Notes: generated from the letters alone by a model not told the origin. Shown: positions 16,498 through 28,353, counted from the first letter of the stretch. The stretch: 64,000 bases of DNA from Bdellovibrionales bacterium (GCA_018266355.1 JAFEAP010000025.1:62001-126000); one strand, 5' to 3'. Numbers and translations: made by a program.

Positions 16498-18267
16498 TCA
16501 CTTCGCGTACTTCTTCTTCAGCTCGTTATCGACGCCGTAATACTTATACCCGTCGCGCGTGAAGAACGAGGCTCGGAAGTTCCGAACCCACGGTTGCACG
16601 AGGACGTAGTCGTTCCGGTAAAACCCGAACGCCCACGGAACTTCTTCCTGGATGAGGTCGTCCATTTCCTTCACGATCTTCGCGCGGGCCGGACCCGGCT
16701 CCATCGACGCCATCTTCCCGTAAAGCGCGTTGTATTTCGGATTGTCGTAGAGCGACGGGTTAACGATCGGCGCCTGGTGATTCGCCCAGAGCTGCTGGTA
16801 GCCGTTCTCGACGTCCGGATAATCGAGGATCCATCCGCCGTACGAGAGTTGGAGCTGGCCCTTGTTCTGCTTCTCGAGGAACGCGGGAAACGTATTATAG
16901 ACGACGTTCAGCTTCACGCCGATCTGGGCGAACTGGTCGGTGAAGAACTCGCCCATCTGGCGGCTCACGCTGTCCGCGCCGCGCATGTCGAACACGATCG
17001 GGGGTAGCCCCTTCCCTTCCGGATAACCGGCCTTTTTCAGGAGTTCCTTCGCGCGCGGAAGATCGTAATCGTACTTCAGCGTCGCGTTCTCCACCCGGTC
17101 CGCGATGCCCGGCGGGATGACGGTGACCATCTTTTCGCCGCGATTGTTCGTGAAGAGTTCGATCCATTTCTTCCGGTCGATCGCGGAACCCATCGCCTGA
17201 CGCAGGTATTTGTTCGCGAGGAGTTTATCCGACATGTTGAAGTTGATGTAGTAGTAGCAAGCCCCCGAAATCATCGTAAGCGAGATGTTCCGCTTCTCCA
17301 TCTCGGGGGTGAGCTTCATCGCGGGCGTCATCGCCTGGGCGAAGCTGTCCTTCGGAATCTTCGAGAATTCCGCCTCGCCGTTCAGGAATTTCAGCCAAGC
17401 CGGCTGGGTCTCCTTGATGATCGTGAAACGAACGCGGTCGAGGAACGGCATCGGCTTTCCGGCGTCGAGTCCCGCACCCTTCGGAAGGGGATCGCCCCGG
17501 AAGGACGGGCTACGGTCGATCACGACTTCGTGACCGCGGTCGTAGTTCACGAAACGGAACGGACCGGTCCCGATCGGGTTATTGTCGACGCGTCCCTTTT
17601 CATCCCCGTACTTCGCGACCGCTTCGGGCGCCACCGGCGCGACGAAGCTCATCGTAAGGACGTGGAGGATCTGGGGATAGGGCTTCACGAGCTTCAGTTC
17701 GAGCGTCGAGTCGTCGACGGCGCGAAAGCCCGGGATTTCCTCCTTCGCGAAGACCTCGGAGATCTTTTCCTTCGGCGCCGTGCGGAGCTTCTTCTCGAAC
17801 GTGTCGAAGCCCGCGATCTTTCCTTCGAAGATCCATGCGCCCTGCGAATCGACCCGCGGATCCGCGAGCCGCTTCACGGCGAAGACGAAGTCGGAAGCCT
17901 TGAGCGCGCGGCCCTTGCCGCCCGGAAACGCCGGATCGTCGCCGAACCGCACTCCCGCGCGAAGCGGGATCCGAAGCGTCTTCTTGTCCTTCGAGAACGT
18001 CGGAAGGTCGGCGGCGAGGAGCGGGATCACCCGGTAAACCTGCGAGGTGATGTCGTACTGGTAGAGCGGCTCCATGATGTTCGGCAGGATTTCGAGGCTC
18101 ACTTCGTCGTAGGCCGCCGCCGGATCGAACGATTTGATGTCGTCGCCGAGGATGCGGTGGAAGACCGCCTTTCCTTCGTCGGGATCCGGGCGCGAACATC
18201 CGGAAACGACCCCGAAAACGAAAACGATCGAAGCGGCGACGACGGAGAAAGGGCGAGGGTTTTTCAC
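16498..18267 (-). CDS. ABC transporter substrate-binding lipoprotein (oligopeptide/OppA family 5)
   Basis: 589 residues. The signal sequence ends in lipobox VVSGC, so the protein is a lipoprotein. The body has the family 5 layout: HRILGDDIKSFDPAAAYDEV near the start, then VDNNPIGTGPFRFVNYDRGH, KYLRQAMGSAIDRKKW and a C-terminal VPWAFGFYRNDYVLVQPW. Such proteins capture peptides or other ligands in the periplasm for an ABC importer. No permease or ATPase lies next to it, so it may serve a transporter elsewhere or act as a chaperone or sensor. It converges on the candidate non-coding RNA. Confidence 0.9.
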   Translation of the reverse strand: MKNPRPFSVVAASIVFVFGVVSGCSRPDPDEGKAVFHRILGDDIKSFDPAAAYDEVSLEILPNIMEPLYQYDITSQVYRVIPLLAADLPTFSKDKKTLRIPLRAGVRFGDDPAFPGGKGRALKASDFVFAVKRLADPRVDSQGAWIFEGKIAGFDTFEKKLRTAPKEKISEVFAKEEIPGFRAVDDSTLELKLVKPYPQILHVLTMSFVAPVAPEAVAKYGDEKGRVDNNPIGTGPFRFVNYDRGHEVVIDRSPSFRGDPLPKGAGLDAGKPMPFLDRVRFTIIKETQPAWLKFLNGEAEFSKIPKDSFAQAMTPAMKLTPEMEKRNISLTMISGACYYYINFNMSDKLLANKYLRQAMGSAIDRKKWIELFTNNRGEKMVTVIPPGIADRVENATLKYDYDLPRAKELLKKAGYPEGKGLPPIVFDMRGADSVSRQMGEFFTDQFAQIGVKLNVVYNTFPAFLEKQNKGQLQLSYGGWILDYPDVENGYQQLWANHQAPIVNPSLYDNPKYNALYGKMASMEPGPARAKIVKEMDDLIQEEVPWAFGFYRNDYVLVQPWVRNFRASFFTRDGYKYYGVDNELKKKYAK

Positions 18268-18356
18268 GCCCGGATCACACCACGAAAACGCAGAAACCGC
18301 TACCGAACCGAAACCTTAAACGACGCCGACGAACCGAAAACGTCTCTTTCCGGCCC

Positions 18357-21053
<2,697 letters not shown>

Positions 21054-21181
21054 CGGGTTTGACTCTCGCATAAACCCTCGGAATCGTAAAAGAAATCTAA
21101 GGAAAGGATCCGGATTTGACACGAAGCGCGATCTGCGAGAAACCATGCGCCGCAACGAAAACCGGCAGGGGGTTCCGCCAC

Positions 21182-22387
21182 GTGCAAACTTCATTTCGAT
21201 TTCAAGCAGTTACGCTAGGACTGCTCGCGCTCTCGGCTTCGGCTTTCGCCGCGCCGATGGGGCCGCTCGAGGAAACCGTCTACGATACGTACCGCCTCGG
21301 AAACCACCTCGACCACTGCGAGCTTTCGCTCGCGACGAAGAACCTTCGCCTCGGCCTCGCGCGCGCGCTCGACGTCCGCAGCGACGAATTCGACGCCTAC
21401 CTCCGCGAGCAGACCCGGGCGAGCCGGATGTTCACCGCGGCGCCCGGCCTGCACATCGGCCCTCTGAACCTCGTCGACCGCGACGACGCCCCGAAACCGA
21501 ACGGAGACAAGAAATCGAAGGGCTCCGGGTGGGTTTCCTACACGAGCGGGTGGGACGACTTCGTCTCCGAATACCAAGCGATCCGCACGCAGCGGGTTAA
21601 CGCGCGGTGGGTACGCCTTCTCGGCCTCGTCCGGGCGACGATCGACGACGATTATCGCCGCGCGGTCCGCGGAACGTGGATGGGCGTGAGCGCCGAAGGC
21701 ATCGCCGAGGCGCCGGCCCTCGTGAAGGCGATCGGCGACTGCCTCTCGACGAAAAAATGCGATGGGCTCGAGAAACCCGACCCGTTCAAAAACGCGCTCA
21801 AACTCACTCCGAATGCGACCGCCGACTTCGGCGATTTCCGGAAAGCCACGACGGAAGCCGCGCGCGTGCGGCCGCTCAAGTACCTCCTGAAGGAGATCAA
21901 GCCCTTCCTCGACTACTACGATCCGGTGAAGCAACGCGGAGTTCGCGTGAGCGATTCGAACACGCTCATCATTTCGCTCGATTCGGGCGACTTCCGCGGT
22001 TACGACACCGAACTCGGCCAGATCATCGAGAAGTTCTGGAAGGTCGGCTCCGACTCGATCAAGGTCGAGTGGCTCACGTCGACCCGTTCGGAACCCGTGT
22101 TCAAGTTCCTCTTCCTCCCGACGCCGAAAAGCGGCAGCCAGATCGATTACTACCGGCGGACGATCACGATCGGCCAGAACTCGATCGAATCCGTCCCGGC
22201 CCACGAAGTCGGCCGCGCCCTCGGATTCCGCGCTCGCGCCTTCTCGGTTTGGCGCCCGGAAACCTGCAAGTACGAGGACGAGTCGAAACCCGACGACCTG
22301 CTTTCGAACGGACGCGCCGGAACGGTGACGTCCGCGCACTGGGATGCCTTGAAAAAGGTCTACGGTGTCACCAAATCGACCAAGTAA
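21182..22387 (+). CDS. Exported metallopeptidase-like protein with degenerate zinc motif
   Basis: 401 residues from the GTG at 21182, chosen because AGGGGG lies a few bases upstream and the signal peptide (VQTSFRFQAVTLGLLALSA ... FAAP) begins there. Near the C-terminus the sequence VPAHEVGRALGFRARA looks like a metzincin/matrixin zinc site HExxHxxGF, but the second His is Arg (codon CGC, one base from CAC). A conserved-looking DDLLSNGRAGTVTSAHWDAL follows. The protein may be an inactive relative, or the change may be a sequence error. It is exported, and the rest matches no family I recognise. Confidence 0.65.
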   Translation: MQTSFRFQAVTLGLLALSASAFAAPMGPLEETVYDTYRLGNHLDHCELSLATKNLRLGLARALDVRSDEFDAYLREQTRASRMFTAAPGLHIGPLNLVDRDDAPKPNGDKKSKGSGWVSYTSGWDDFVSEYQAIRTQRVNARWVRLLGLVRATIDDDYRRAVRGTWMGVSAEGIAEAPALVKAIGDCLSTKKCDGLEKPDPFKNALKLTPNATADFGDFRKATTEAARVRPLKYLLKEIKPFLDYYDPVKQRGVRVSDSNTLIISLDSGDFRGYDTELGQIIEKFWKVGSDSIKVEWLTSTRSEPVFKFLFLPTPKSGSQIDYYRRTITIGQNSIESVPAHEVGRALGFRARAFSVWRPETCKYEDESKPDDLLSNGRAGTVTSAHWDALKKVYGVTKSTK

Positions 22388-22547
22388 CGGCCGCGGACCG
22401 AGTCACCCTCCCGGTCGTGCGGCTGGCGTCAGGCGTTTGACGCCGATGGCGGCGACGTGCCCCTTAAGTTTCCCGCGCCCCGCACCGATGTGAAGGATGA
22501 GACACAGGGGCCTCAAGCCGAGGCCCGTCGTTCTCAGGGACGGATGT

Positions 22548-22964
22548 ATGAAACTGCGAAACGGATTCGCGCTCTTCGGAATTTTCCTCGCCTCGGTCGT
22601 CACGTGGGTGCTCACGCCCACGGCGCTCTCCGACGAGACCGCGATCATCTACAGCGTGTTCAAGGGAATCGACCTCGGTAACCCGAACGACGCCGTCCAA
22701 AAGGATTACTTCGTGAACCTCGGCACGAACCAAGGCGTCCGGGTCGGCACCGTCCTCGAAGTCGCGCGGAAATCGCCGAGCTACGACCTCACGACCGAAA
22801 AACTCTACAAGGACCTGATCTTCCCCTTCGCGCAGATCAAGATCATCCACGCCGAAAAGGACGCCTCGATCGCGCGCCTCGAAAAACTCTATTCGCCCGA
22901 CAAGACGCCGGTCCTCGTTCCGCGCGCCGTGATCGTCGGCGATCTCGTGAAGATCTCGAAATAG
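22548..22964 (+). CDS. Small exported protein of unknown function
   Basis: 138 residues from the ATG at 22548, preceded by CAGGGACGG. A signal peptide or anchor (about residues 5-25, GFALFGIFLASVVTWVLTP) leads to a beta-rich domain with YFVNLGTNQGVRVGTVLEV, reminiscent of the small beta domains in surface or flagellar-assembly-type proteins (NLGxxxGVxxGxxLxV). That resemblance is only in pattern. A strong terminator lies just behind it. It probably acts in the periplasm or at the envelope. Confidence 0.7.
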   Translation: MKLRNGFALFGIFLASVVTWVLTPTALSDETAIIYSVFKGIDLGNPNDAVQKDYFVNLGTNQGVRVGTVLEVARKSPSYDLTTEKLYKDLIFPFAQIKIIHAEKDASIARLEKLYSPDKTPVLVPRAVIVGDLVKISK

Positions 22965-22990
22965 GACAGCTTTCCCCCAACCACAACGAG

Positions 22991-23026
22991 AACGGGGCGC
23001 TCCTCGCGGAGCGCCCCGTTTCCTTT
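22991..23026 (+). terminator. Intrinsic terminator
   Basis: AACGGGGCGCTCC (22991-23003) pairs perfectly with GGAGCGCCCCGTT (23008-23020) around a TCGC loop, followed by TCCTTT. It ends the small exported-protein gene and, being symmetrical, may also help end ssb from the other side. Confidence 0.8.
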
Positions 23027-23034
23027 CGAAGCCG

Positions 23035-23430
23035 TCAGGCGACCGAGCCGACCGCCGGCTCGACGGGTTCCGCGTCGCCGCGGCCCCCGCCGCCGAGGAA
23101 ACTCACGTTCTCGGCGATCACTTCGAACGACATCCGCTCCGTCCCGTCTTTGCCCTCGTACTTCCGGCTGAGGACCGAACCCTCGACGTAGACCTTCTGA
23201 CCCTTCTTCAAGTACTGGGCGCAGACTTCCCCCTGCCGTCCCCAGGCCACGATCCGGTGCCATTGGGTTTCTTCCGTCGCCTTCGGTTCACCCTCCGTCG
23301 GCTCGGTCGGTTTCACCCAGCGCGAGGTCGCGACGGGAAAATGCACGACGACGGCGCCCGTCTTCGTCTCGCGAAGAATCGGGTCCGCGCCCAGCCGGCC
23401 GATGAGGATGATCTTATTGACGTCTTTCAT
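23035..23430 (-). CDS. ssb: Single-stranded DNA-binding protein without acidic tail
   Basis: 131 residues preceded by AAGGAG. OB-fold landmarks are clear: NKIILIGRLGADPILRET, VVVHFPVATSRW, TQWHRIVAWGRQGE and YVEGSVLSRKYEG. SSB coats single-stranded DNA during replication and repair. The usual C-terminal partner-binding tip (acidic, ending IPF) is absent; the protein ends EPAVGSVA after a short Gly stretch. That suggests a second, specialised SSB rather than the main one, or a lineage-specific tail. It is monocistronic. Confidence 0.9.
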   Translation of the reverse strand: MKDVNKIILIGRLGADPILRETKTGAVVVHFPVATSRWVKPTEPTEGEPKATEETQWHRIVAWGRQGEVCAQYLKKGQKVYVEGSVLSRKYEGKDGTERMSFEVIAENVSFLGGGGRGDAEPVEPAVGSVA

Positions 23431-23520
23431 TGCTTCACTCCTTGGTGTTTCACGCCGACCCGGGAATCGAGCCGGCGCGAACCGAAGAGCGAAACGCGTG
23501 CCATCCGCGCGGCGCGGGAA

Positions 23521-26436
23521 TCACTTCACGCGCGAAAAGAGTCCGACGACGAAGCGGCTTTCGCCGCCGAGGTCGCGCGTGAATCCGTAGTCGAACCCGA
23601 ACGCGACGGTAACCGGAACGCGGTAGAAGAAGTTGAAATCGCTCAAGACGTGGGCCCCGGCGCCCGTCGGCCAGCGGTGGAAGGATCGCAAGTCGTTCCC
23701 GACGTATTCGGCGGAACCCGCGTCGAAGAAGAGTTTCAGCCGCGTCGATTCGAAATAGGCCGGGAGCGTCCCGATCCCGCGAAACACGTCGAGAACGGGA
23801 AAAACGTACTCGAAGTTCGAAGTCAGGATCTTGCGCCCGTAGACGGTCCCCTGCGGATACCCCCGCAGGAGGTAATCAGACTCGCCGGCGATCGTCTCCT
23901 CGCCCCCGCCCACGAAATAAAACGCCGAGAGTTTCTCGTTGTTCGCCGCCGCGTAATTCGCGCCGAGACGGAAGAAGTGCCGCGGAAGCGGCGACGGAAC
24001 GCGCAGGTCGATCCGTGATTCGAACGCCGAAAAACGTGCGGGACCGACGAAATAGCCGGTGAGGCCCGCGCGTCCGCGGAGTCCGCGCTCTCCGGTCGAA
24101 TCGATCGAGTCGTCGAACGTCCGCATCCGATCGAAGATCCACCCGAGCTCGAAGCCGCCGCTCGTCTCGGTATCCGAAAAATATTCGGAAGCCGTACGCG
24201 TGAACCCGAGGGTGACGAGCGAGTCCCAACCCGCGGGCATGTAGACGCGGGCCGAATCCGTGTCGATGCGATTGCTCTCGGCGTAGGTGGCGAAGTATCG
24301 ATTCTCCCGGCGGACGGAAAGTTCGAGCGTGGGATTGAACCCGTCGTATTGGTAGTTCAAATCCCAGATCGCGAACGGCGCTCGCGTGTCGCGGCCGCCG
24401 TAAAGCCGGTAGCGGTGATTTTCCCAGGCGTCGTAACTCGACGTCTGCACGCCGAGCGTCCATCCGTCGGTGACCTTCCGCAAGTCGGGGGCCCAATACT
24501 TCGGCCAAAGCGCCGGGAAAACGGAATAGTCGGCCTCCTCCCGCGAAGCCGGCGGCACGGATTCGCTCGCCGGAAAGGAACTCGCGGAAACGCCCATCTT
24601 CTTCTCGAGATTCGTCACGCGCGGTCCGGCCGGGTAAAACGAATCCGGCTCGACGATTCCGAGGTTCCATCCGAAAGGGCTGTAAACGAGCGCGTAGAGC
24701 GGAGCGCCGGCGAATGGGCGCGTCGGCTGGAGCACGCCCGACATCACGTTCGTGATTCGATTCGTCGTCGGCTTCGTCGAAAACGGTTCGCGGATGCGGT
24801 TCAAATTAAACACGCCGCCGACCGATCCGACGTAGAGGAGACTCCCGTTCGTATCCCACTCGGGCGTCGTCATCACGTCGCGCGCGCGTTCTCCGGGGAG
24901 CGAGTTTTCCTCCGAGAGCGCGAAATTCTCGCTCGGATTATCGATGTTCAGCACGCGAAGGTGCTCGCCGGCGCCCCGCGGTTGTTCCGAAAAGGCGATC
25001 CACTCCCCGCGTCCGAGGTGATACGCCGGCGCTCCGAGCCGCGCGAAATCCTTTCCGGCGTAGATCAGATCCTCGCGAAGGCGCCGACCGGACGGGTACA
25101 CGCGCGCGATCGCCTGGTTTCCGTCGTCGAGATTCTTCACGTAGAAGAACGTGCCGGTCTCGATCAAATCCGCTTTCTCGTCCCACGCGAAATTATTCGT
25201 CGGTTCGGGATCGATCGCCCGCGCGCCCGAGGTGAGCTGGATCTCCCGGCCGGTCGCGATTTCGTAGAGGAAGACGTCGGAATAAAGCGAATGCTCGCGA
25301 TACGGGACGTAGCGGGAGTACATCAGGTACTTTCCGTCGTACGTCCGGCGGAGCCGCGAGCCGCCGTCCCAGCGCCAGTCGGTGAGGTTCCGAATGCCGC
25401 CCCGATCGATCACGGACAGCCCGACGCCGTCACGCTCGGAATCGCGGATGAAATAGATATGGTCGCGGTCGGAAGCGGCGATCCCGCGCGTCCGACGACC
25501 GACGTGGGTGATCGTCGACATCGGCGTCCGCGGCTCGCGGTCGATCTTCGCCACGTCGGCTTCGACGAGGGGACGGAGTTTTTTCACCGTCGAATCCCAA
25601 AGATCCGGGTAACCGCGCCCGATCGTCTCGCGCGCGACGCCTTCGATGAAAAACGGAAGCGTCCCGCTGTTCGCGAGCGAGATCCGCGCGGGGGCGTCCG
25701 GGCCGCCGATCGAGGCCATTTCCTCGGTGAGGAGGTAACCGTAGAGATAGGCCGCGTGCGCGCCCGGCCACGGGCGGATGCCGTCGTTCAACCGGTCGAG
25801 GGAGATGCGGAGATTCCCCGGCCCCGGATCGAAGAGCCCGTTCGTCATCGCCGTCCGGACGACCATATCGTTCCAAACCGAACGTCCCCGTCCGCGCGTC
25901 GTTTTCGTCGTCTCCTCGTAGACCGCGAGGCCCTCGACGAGCCAGGCGGGTTGATAGGGATTGATCTTCGCCGCGCTTCCCATGAAAGAACGCTGGAAGG
26001 AGAAGAACCCGCTCGTCTCGTCGTTCGCCATCACGTGGGTGAGCTCGTGCAGGGCAAGCGTGCCGATCCAATCGTCGCTCTCCGAGAAAAATCCCCACGG
26101 CTCGGGGGCGACCGCGTTCAAGACGAGGCGGTTGTAGGGAAAGACCTCGGCGGCGCCGTTCGGAACGTCGGTATCCCCCCGGAGCACGACCTCCGTTTTC
26201 GTCGAAGGCTCCCACCCGAGCTCGCGCCGAAGGATCACATAAGAATTTTCTAATCGGTCTCCGAACGCCTCGGCCAGCGCCCGGTAATGCGGTGGGTAGT
26301 GAACCCGGAAATGGGCCGTGTGAAAGGTTTCGCGGCCGAGGTCGGGGGCGAACTTGGCGAGCGATTCGCCCGCGAAGAGTAGCGAGGAAACCACGAAAAT
26401 TGCGAGCGCCCGGAGTCGGGCTTTCTGGGTTTTCAT
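23521..26436 (-). CDS. Large exported metallopeptidase with beta-propeller and outer-membrane barrel regions
   Basis: 971 residues with a signal peptide (about 1-27). HELTH at 130-134 with Glu168 in WLVEGLAVYEE gives a gluzincin-type zinc site near the N-terminus. The middle (about 290-590) has repeated blocks such as YLMYSRYVPYREHSLYSDVF, typical of TolB-like propeller blades. The last 270 residues alternate as beta strands and end YGFTRDLGGESRFVVGLFSR, typical of an outer-membrane barrel of the D15 or surface-antigen kind. The protein would display a peptidase and a propeller at the outer membrane. Substrate unknown. It diverges from pal. Confidence 0.75.
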   Translation of the reverse strand: MKTQKARLRALAIFVVSSLLFAGESLAKFAPDLGRETFHTAHFRVHYPPHYRALAEAFGDRLENSYVILRRELGWEPSTKTEVVLRGDTDVPNGAAEVFPYNRLVLNAVAPEPWGFFSESDDWIGTLALHELTHVMANDETSGFFSFQRSFMGSAAKINPYQPAWLVEGLAVYEETTKTTRGRGRSVWNDMVVRTAMTNGLFDPGPGNLRISLDRLNDGIRPWPGAHAAYLYGYLLTEEMASIGGPDAPARISLANSGTLPFFIEGVARETIGRGYPDLWDSTVKKLRPLVEADVAKIDREPRTPMSTITHVGRRTRGIAASDRDHIYFIRDSERDGVGLSVIDRGGIRNLTDWRWDGGSRLRRTYDGKYLMYSRYVPYREHSLYSDVFLYEIATGREIQLTSGARAIDPEPTNNFAWDEKADLIETGTFFYVKNLDDGNQAIARVYPSGRRLREDLIYAGKDFARLGAPAYHLGRGEWIAFSEQPRGAGEHLRVLNIDNPSENFALSEENSLPGERARDVMTTPEWDTNGSLLYVGSVGGVFNLNRIREPFSTKPTTNRITNVMSGVLQPTRPFAGAPLYALVYSPFGWNLGIVEPDSFYPAGPRVTNLEKKMGVSASSFPASESVPPASREEADYSVFPALWPKYWAPDLRKVTDGWTLGVQTSSYDAWENHRYRLYGGRDTRAPFAIWDLNYQYDGFNPTLELSVRRENRYFATYAESNRIDTDSARVYMPAGWDSLVTLGFTRTASEYFSDTETSGGFELGWIFDRMRTFDDSIDSTGERGLRGRAGLTGYFVGPARFSAFESRIDLRVPSPLPRHFFRLGANYAAANNEKLSAFYFVGGGEETIAGESDYLLRGYPQGTVYGRKILTSNFEYVFPVLDVFRGIGTLPAYFESTRLKLFFDAGSAEYVGNDLRSFHRWPTGAGAHVLSDFNFFYRVPVTVAFGFDYGFTRDLGGESRFVVGLFSRVK

Positions 26437-26479
26437 TTCCGGCTTCCTGATTTACTCTCGAAGCCTACCAGGAGGATTT

Positions 26480-26986
26480 ATGCTTCGTAAACTTTCGTTC
26501 GTGATCGTCTCGTTTTCGTTGGCAGTCGGATTTGCGGGTTGTAAATCGGCTCCGAAAACGGAAGACGCGGGCGGCGACGTCGGCGGAGCGAATTCCGAAT
26601 TGAACGCGGGCGACGCGAACACGATGGGCGACTCGGACTCCGGCAAGGCGATGGGCATGCAGACCATCTACTTCAAGTACGACTCCTTCGAGATCGACGC
26701 CGAAGGCAAGACGGCGCTCAAGACGAACGTCGAGATCCTGAAAGCGAATCCGACGGTGAAGATCCAGATCGAAGGCCACTGCGACCAACGCGGCGGCATC
26801 CAATACAACATCGCCCTCGGCGAAAAGCGCGCGAACACCGTCCGCGACGCGATCAAGAAGGCGGGCATCTCCTCCGATCGTCTCGCGACGATCAGCTACG
26901 GAAAAGAACGTCTGGTCGACACCGCGATGACCGAAGAAGCGTTCGCGAAGAACCGCCGCGCGAACTTCGTGATCACCTCGAAGTAA
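26480..26986 (+). CDS. pal: Peptidoglycan-associated lipoprotein
   Basis: 168 residues from the ATG at 26480, preceded by AGGAGGA. Lipobox GFAGC sets Cys21 as the lipidated residue. The OmpA-like domain has IYFKYDSFEIDAEGK, IEGHCDQRGGIQYNIALGEK and RANFVI near the end, with the Asp and Arg that bind diaminopimelate. Pal anchors the outer membrane to peptidoglycan with the Tol system. The next genes include a CpoB/YbgF-like protein, as in many pal operons. A terminator hairpin lies about 40 bases after the stop, inside the next gene's start. Confidence 0.93.
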   Translation: MLRKLSFVIVSFSLAVGFAGCKSAPKTEDAGGDVGGANSELNAGDANTMGDSDSGKAMGMQTIYFKYDSFEIDAEGKTALKTNVEILKANPTVKIQIEGHCDQRGGIQYNIALGEKRANTVRDAIKKAGISSDRLATISYGKERLVDTAMTEEAFAKNRRANFVITSK

Positions 26987-27001
26987 TCCGCGCGGGAACG
27001 A

Positions 27002-27538
27002 ATGACCGGAAAACTCGACCGGAAAGATAAAAAGAGAGCTTGGGCCTGGCGCCCCGCTCTCTTTTTGCTTTTCTGTTCGATCGCCGCGAGCGGACTCGCC
27101 GGTTGTTCCCTTTTTCACGATCGCCCGATCCAGCTAATGTCGGACACGGCGGCCGCTCTGAGAGCCGCGAAGGAAGTGAGCGCGGACTCGCTCGCCCCCG
27201 AAAAGTTCCGGCTCGCGAACGAGGCGTTCTTCCGGGCCCAGAACGAGTACCGGCTGAAGAACTTCGCGATCGCCGAAAAGTACGCGAAACGGGCCCGGCG
27301 GCTCGCCGAAGAATCCGAGTTCGATGCCCTCCGACAGGGGTCGGCTCGCACGAGCCTCCTGCCTCCGGACGAACCGGTCGGACCGCCGCCGCCGTCGACC
27401 TACGAGGAACCGCCCGGCCAGCTTGCGACCGAGATGATGAAACAGGGGTCGAGCGCGCCCCAAACGAACTCCGGCGGAAGCGGAGCATCATCGGGGGGTA
27501 GTCCCTCGAGCAATTACCCGCCCGGCTTCTCTCCCTGA
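27002..27538 (+). CDS. Lipoprotein with helical DUF4398-like domain
   Basis: 178 residues. A basic start (MTGKLDRKDKKRAWAWRPAL) leads to a hydrophobic core and lipobox GLAGC. The first 75 mature residues form a helical hairpin-type domain (APEKFRLANEAFFRAQNEYR, then IAEKYAKRARRLAEE), similar to DUF4398 proteins found beside OmpA/Pal genes. The C-terminal third is Pro/Ser/Gly-rich and disordered. Codons 10-22 coincide with a strong terminator hairpin, so expression after pal may be attenuated. It probably works at the outer membrane-peptidoglycan interface. Confidence 0.75.
   Translation: MTGKLDRKDKKRAWAWRPALFLLFCSIAASGLAGCSLFHDRPIQLMSDTAAALRAAKEVSADSLAPEKFRLANEAFFRAQNEYRLKNFAIAEKYAKRARRLAEESEFDALRQGSARTSLLPPDEPVGPPPPSTYEEPPGQLATEMMKQGSSAPQTNSGGSGASSGGSPSSNYPPGFSP
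27029..27066 (+). terminator. Terminator/attenuator hairpin inside the start of the lipoprotein gene
   Basis: AAAAAGAGAGC (27029-27039) pairs perfectly with GCTCTCTTTTT (27056-27066), with an inner GGGC/GCCC helix. The right arm ends in five T's, so it is a canonical intrinsic terminator placed 43 bases after the pal stop but within the next coding sequence. Confidence 0.7.
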
Positions 27539-27585
27539 GCTAGACCACGATTGCGGTCGGCGCACTGCGATGCGATGATGGGAGC

Positions 27586-28353
27586 ATGATTCGACGCCAC
27601 TCGCTCCTCGCCTCCCTCTTCCTCGTTCTCTGTCTCTCCGGATGCTTGAAAACGCGTTCGGACCTGAAGAAGGACACCGAGAATCCGGACTCCGGCTACG
27701 ACACGAAAGTCGTCGCGGCCCAGAACGAGGAAAGCCAGCGGGTCACCGAAGAACTGCGCGGAGAAATCAATCGGCTGAACGGCCGGATCGACGACCTCCA
27801 GAAGAAGAACGACACGCTCACGAAGGATTCCGAAAAGGGCGGCGAACGCGAAGCGAAGATCCGCGACATGGAATCGAAGATCCAGGAACTCCAGGCGTCC
27901 CAGGCCGCGCTCATCGACGCCCTCCAGAAGAAAGAGAAGGAGCGCGAAGAGCGGCTCCAAAAAGAGGCGAAGGAAAAGGAAGTTCCAAAGACCGAACCGG
28001 CCGACGCTTTCGAGACCGCGAAAGCCGCGTTCAAGGCGAAGAAGTACGACGACGCGATCGACGGGCTGAACAAGTACCTGAAGTTCCCGAAAGGGAAGCA
28101 CGGCGAAGAGGCGCTCTTCCTTCGCGCCGAATCGCTCTACGCGAAGGAGCAGTACAAGAAGGCGATCCTCGACTACTCCGCGCTCCAGGAGAAATTCCCG
28201 AAATCGAAGAACCTTCCGAAGGCACTGTTCAAGATCGGCATGTCCTTCGAAGCCCTCGGGATGAAATCCGACGCGAAGCCGTTCTATCAGGAAGTCGTCG
28301 AGAAGCACGCGAAGTCTCCGGAAGCGAAACTCGCGAAGGCGAAACTGAAGTAA
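27586..28353 (+). CDS. CpoB/YbgF-like lipoprotein, coiled coil plus TPR
   Basis: 255 residues with lipobox LSGC (Cys20), preceded by GGGAGC. A coiled coil (about 45-130: EELRGEINRLNGRIDDLQKK) is followed by three TPR-type repeats (AKAAFKAKKYDDAIDGLNKY, ALFLRAESLYAKEQYKKAIL, ALFKIGMSFEALGMKSDAK). This is the layout of CpoB/YbgF, which links Tol-Pal function to peptidoglycan synthesis. E. coli CpoB is periplasmic and soluble, whereas this one looks lipidated. Position two genes after pal supports the call. Confidence 0.85.
   Translation: MIRRHSLLASLFLVLCLSGCLKTRSDLKKDTENPDSGYDTKVVAAQNEESQRVTEELRGEINRLNGRIDDLQKKNDTLTKDSEKGGEREAKIRDMESKIQELQASQAALIDALQKKEKEREERLQKEAKEKEVPKTEPADAFETAKAAFKAKKYDDAIDGLNKYLKFPKGKHGEEALFLRAESLYAKEQYKKAILDYSALQEKFPKSKNLPKALFKIGMSFEALGMKSDAKPFYQEVVEKHAKSPEAKLAKAKLK

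Noticed and set aside
24349..26253. A 634-codon plus-strand open frame
   Set aside because: Shadow of the peptidase/propeller/barrel gene; biased Arg-rich translation with no motif.
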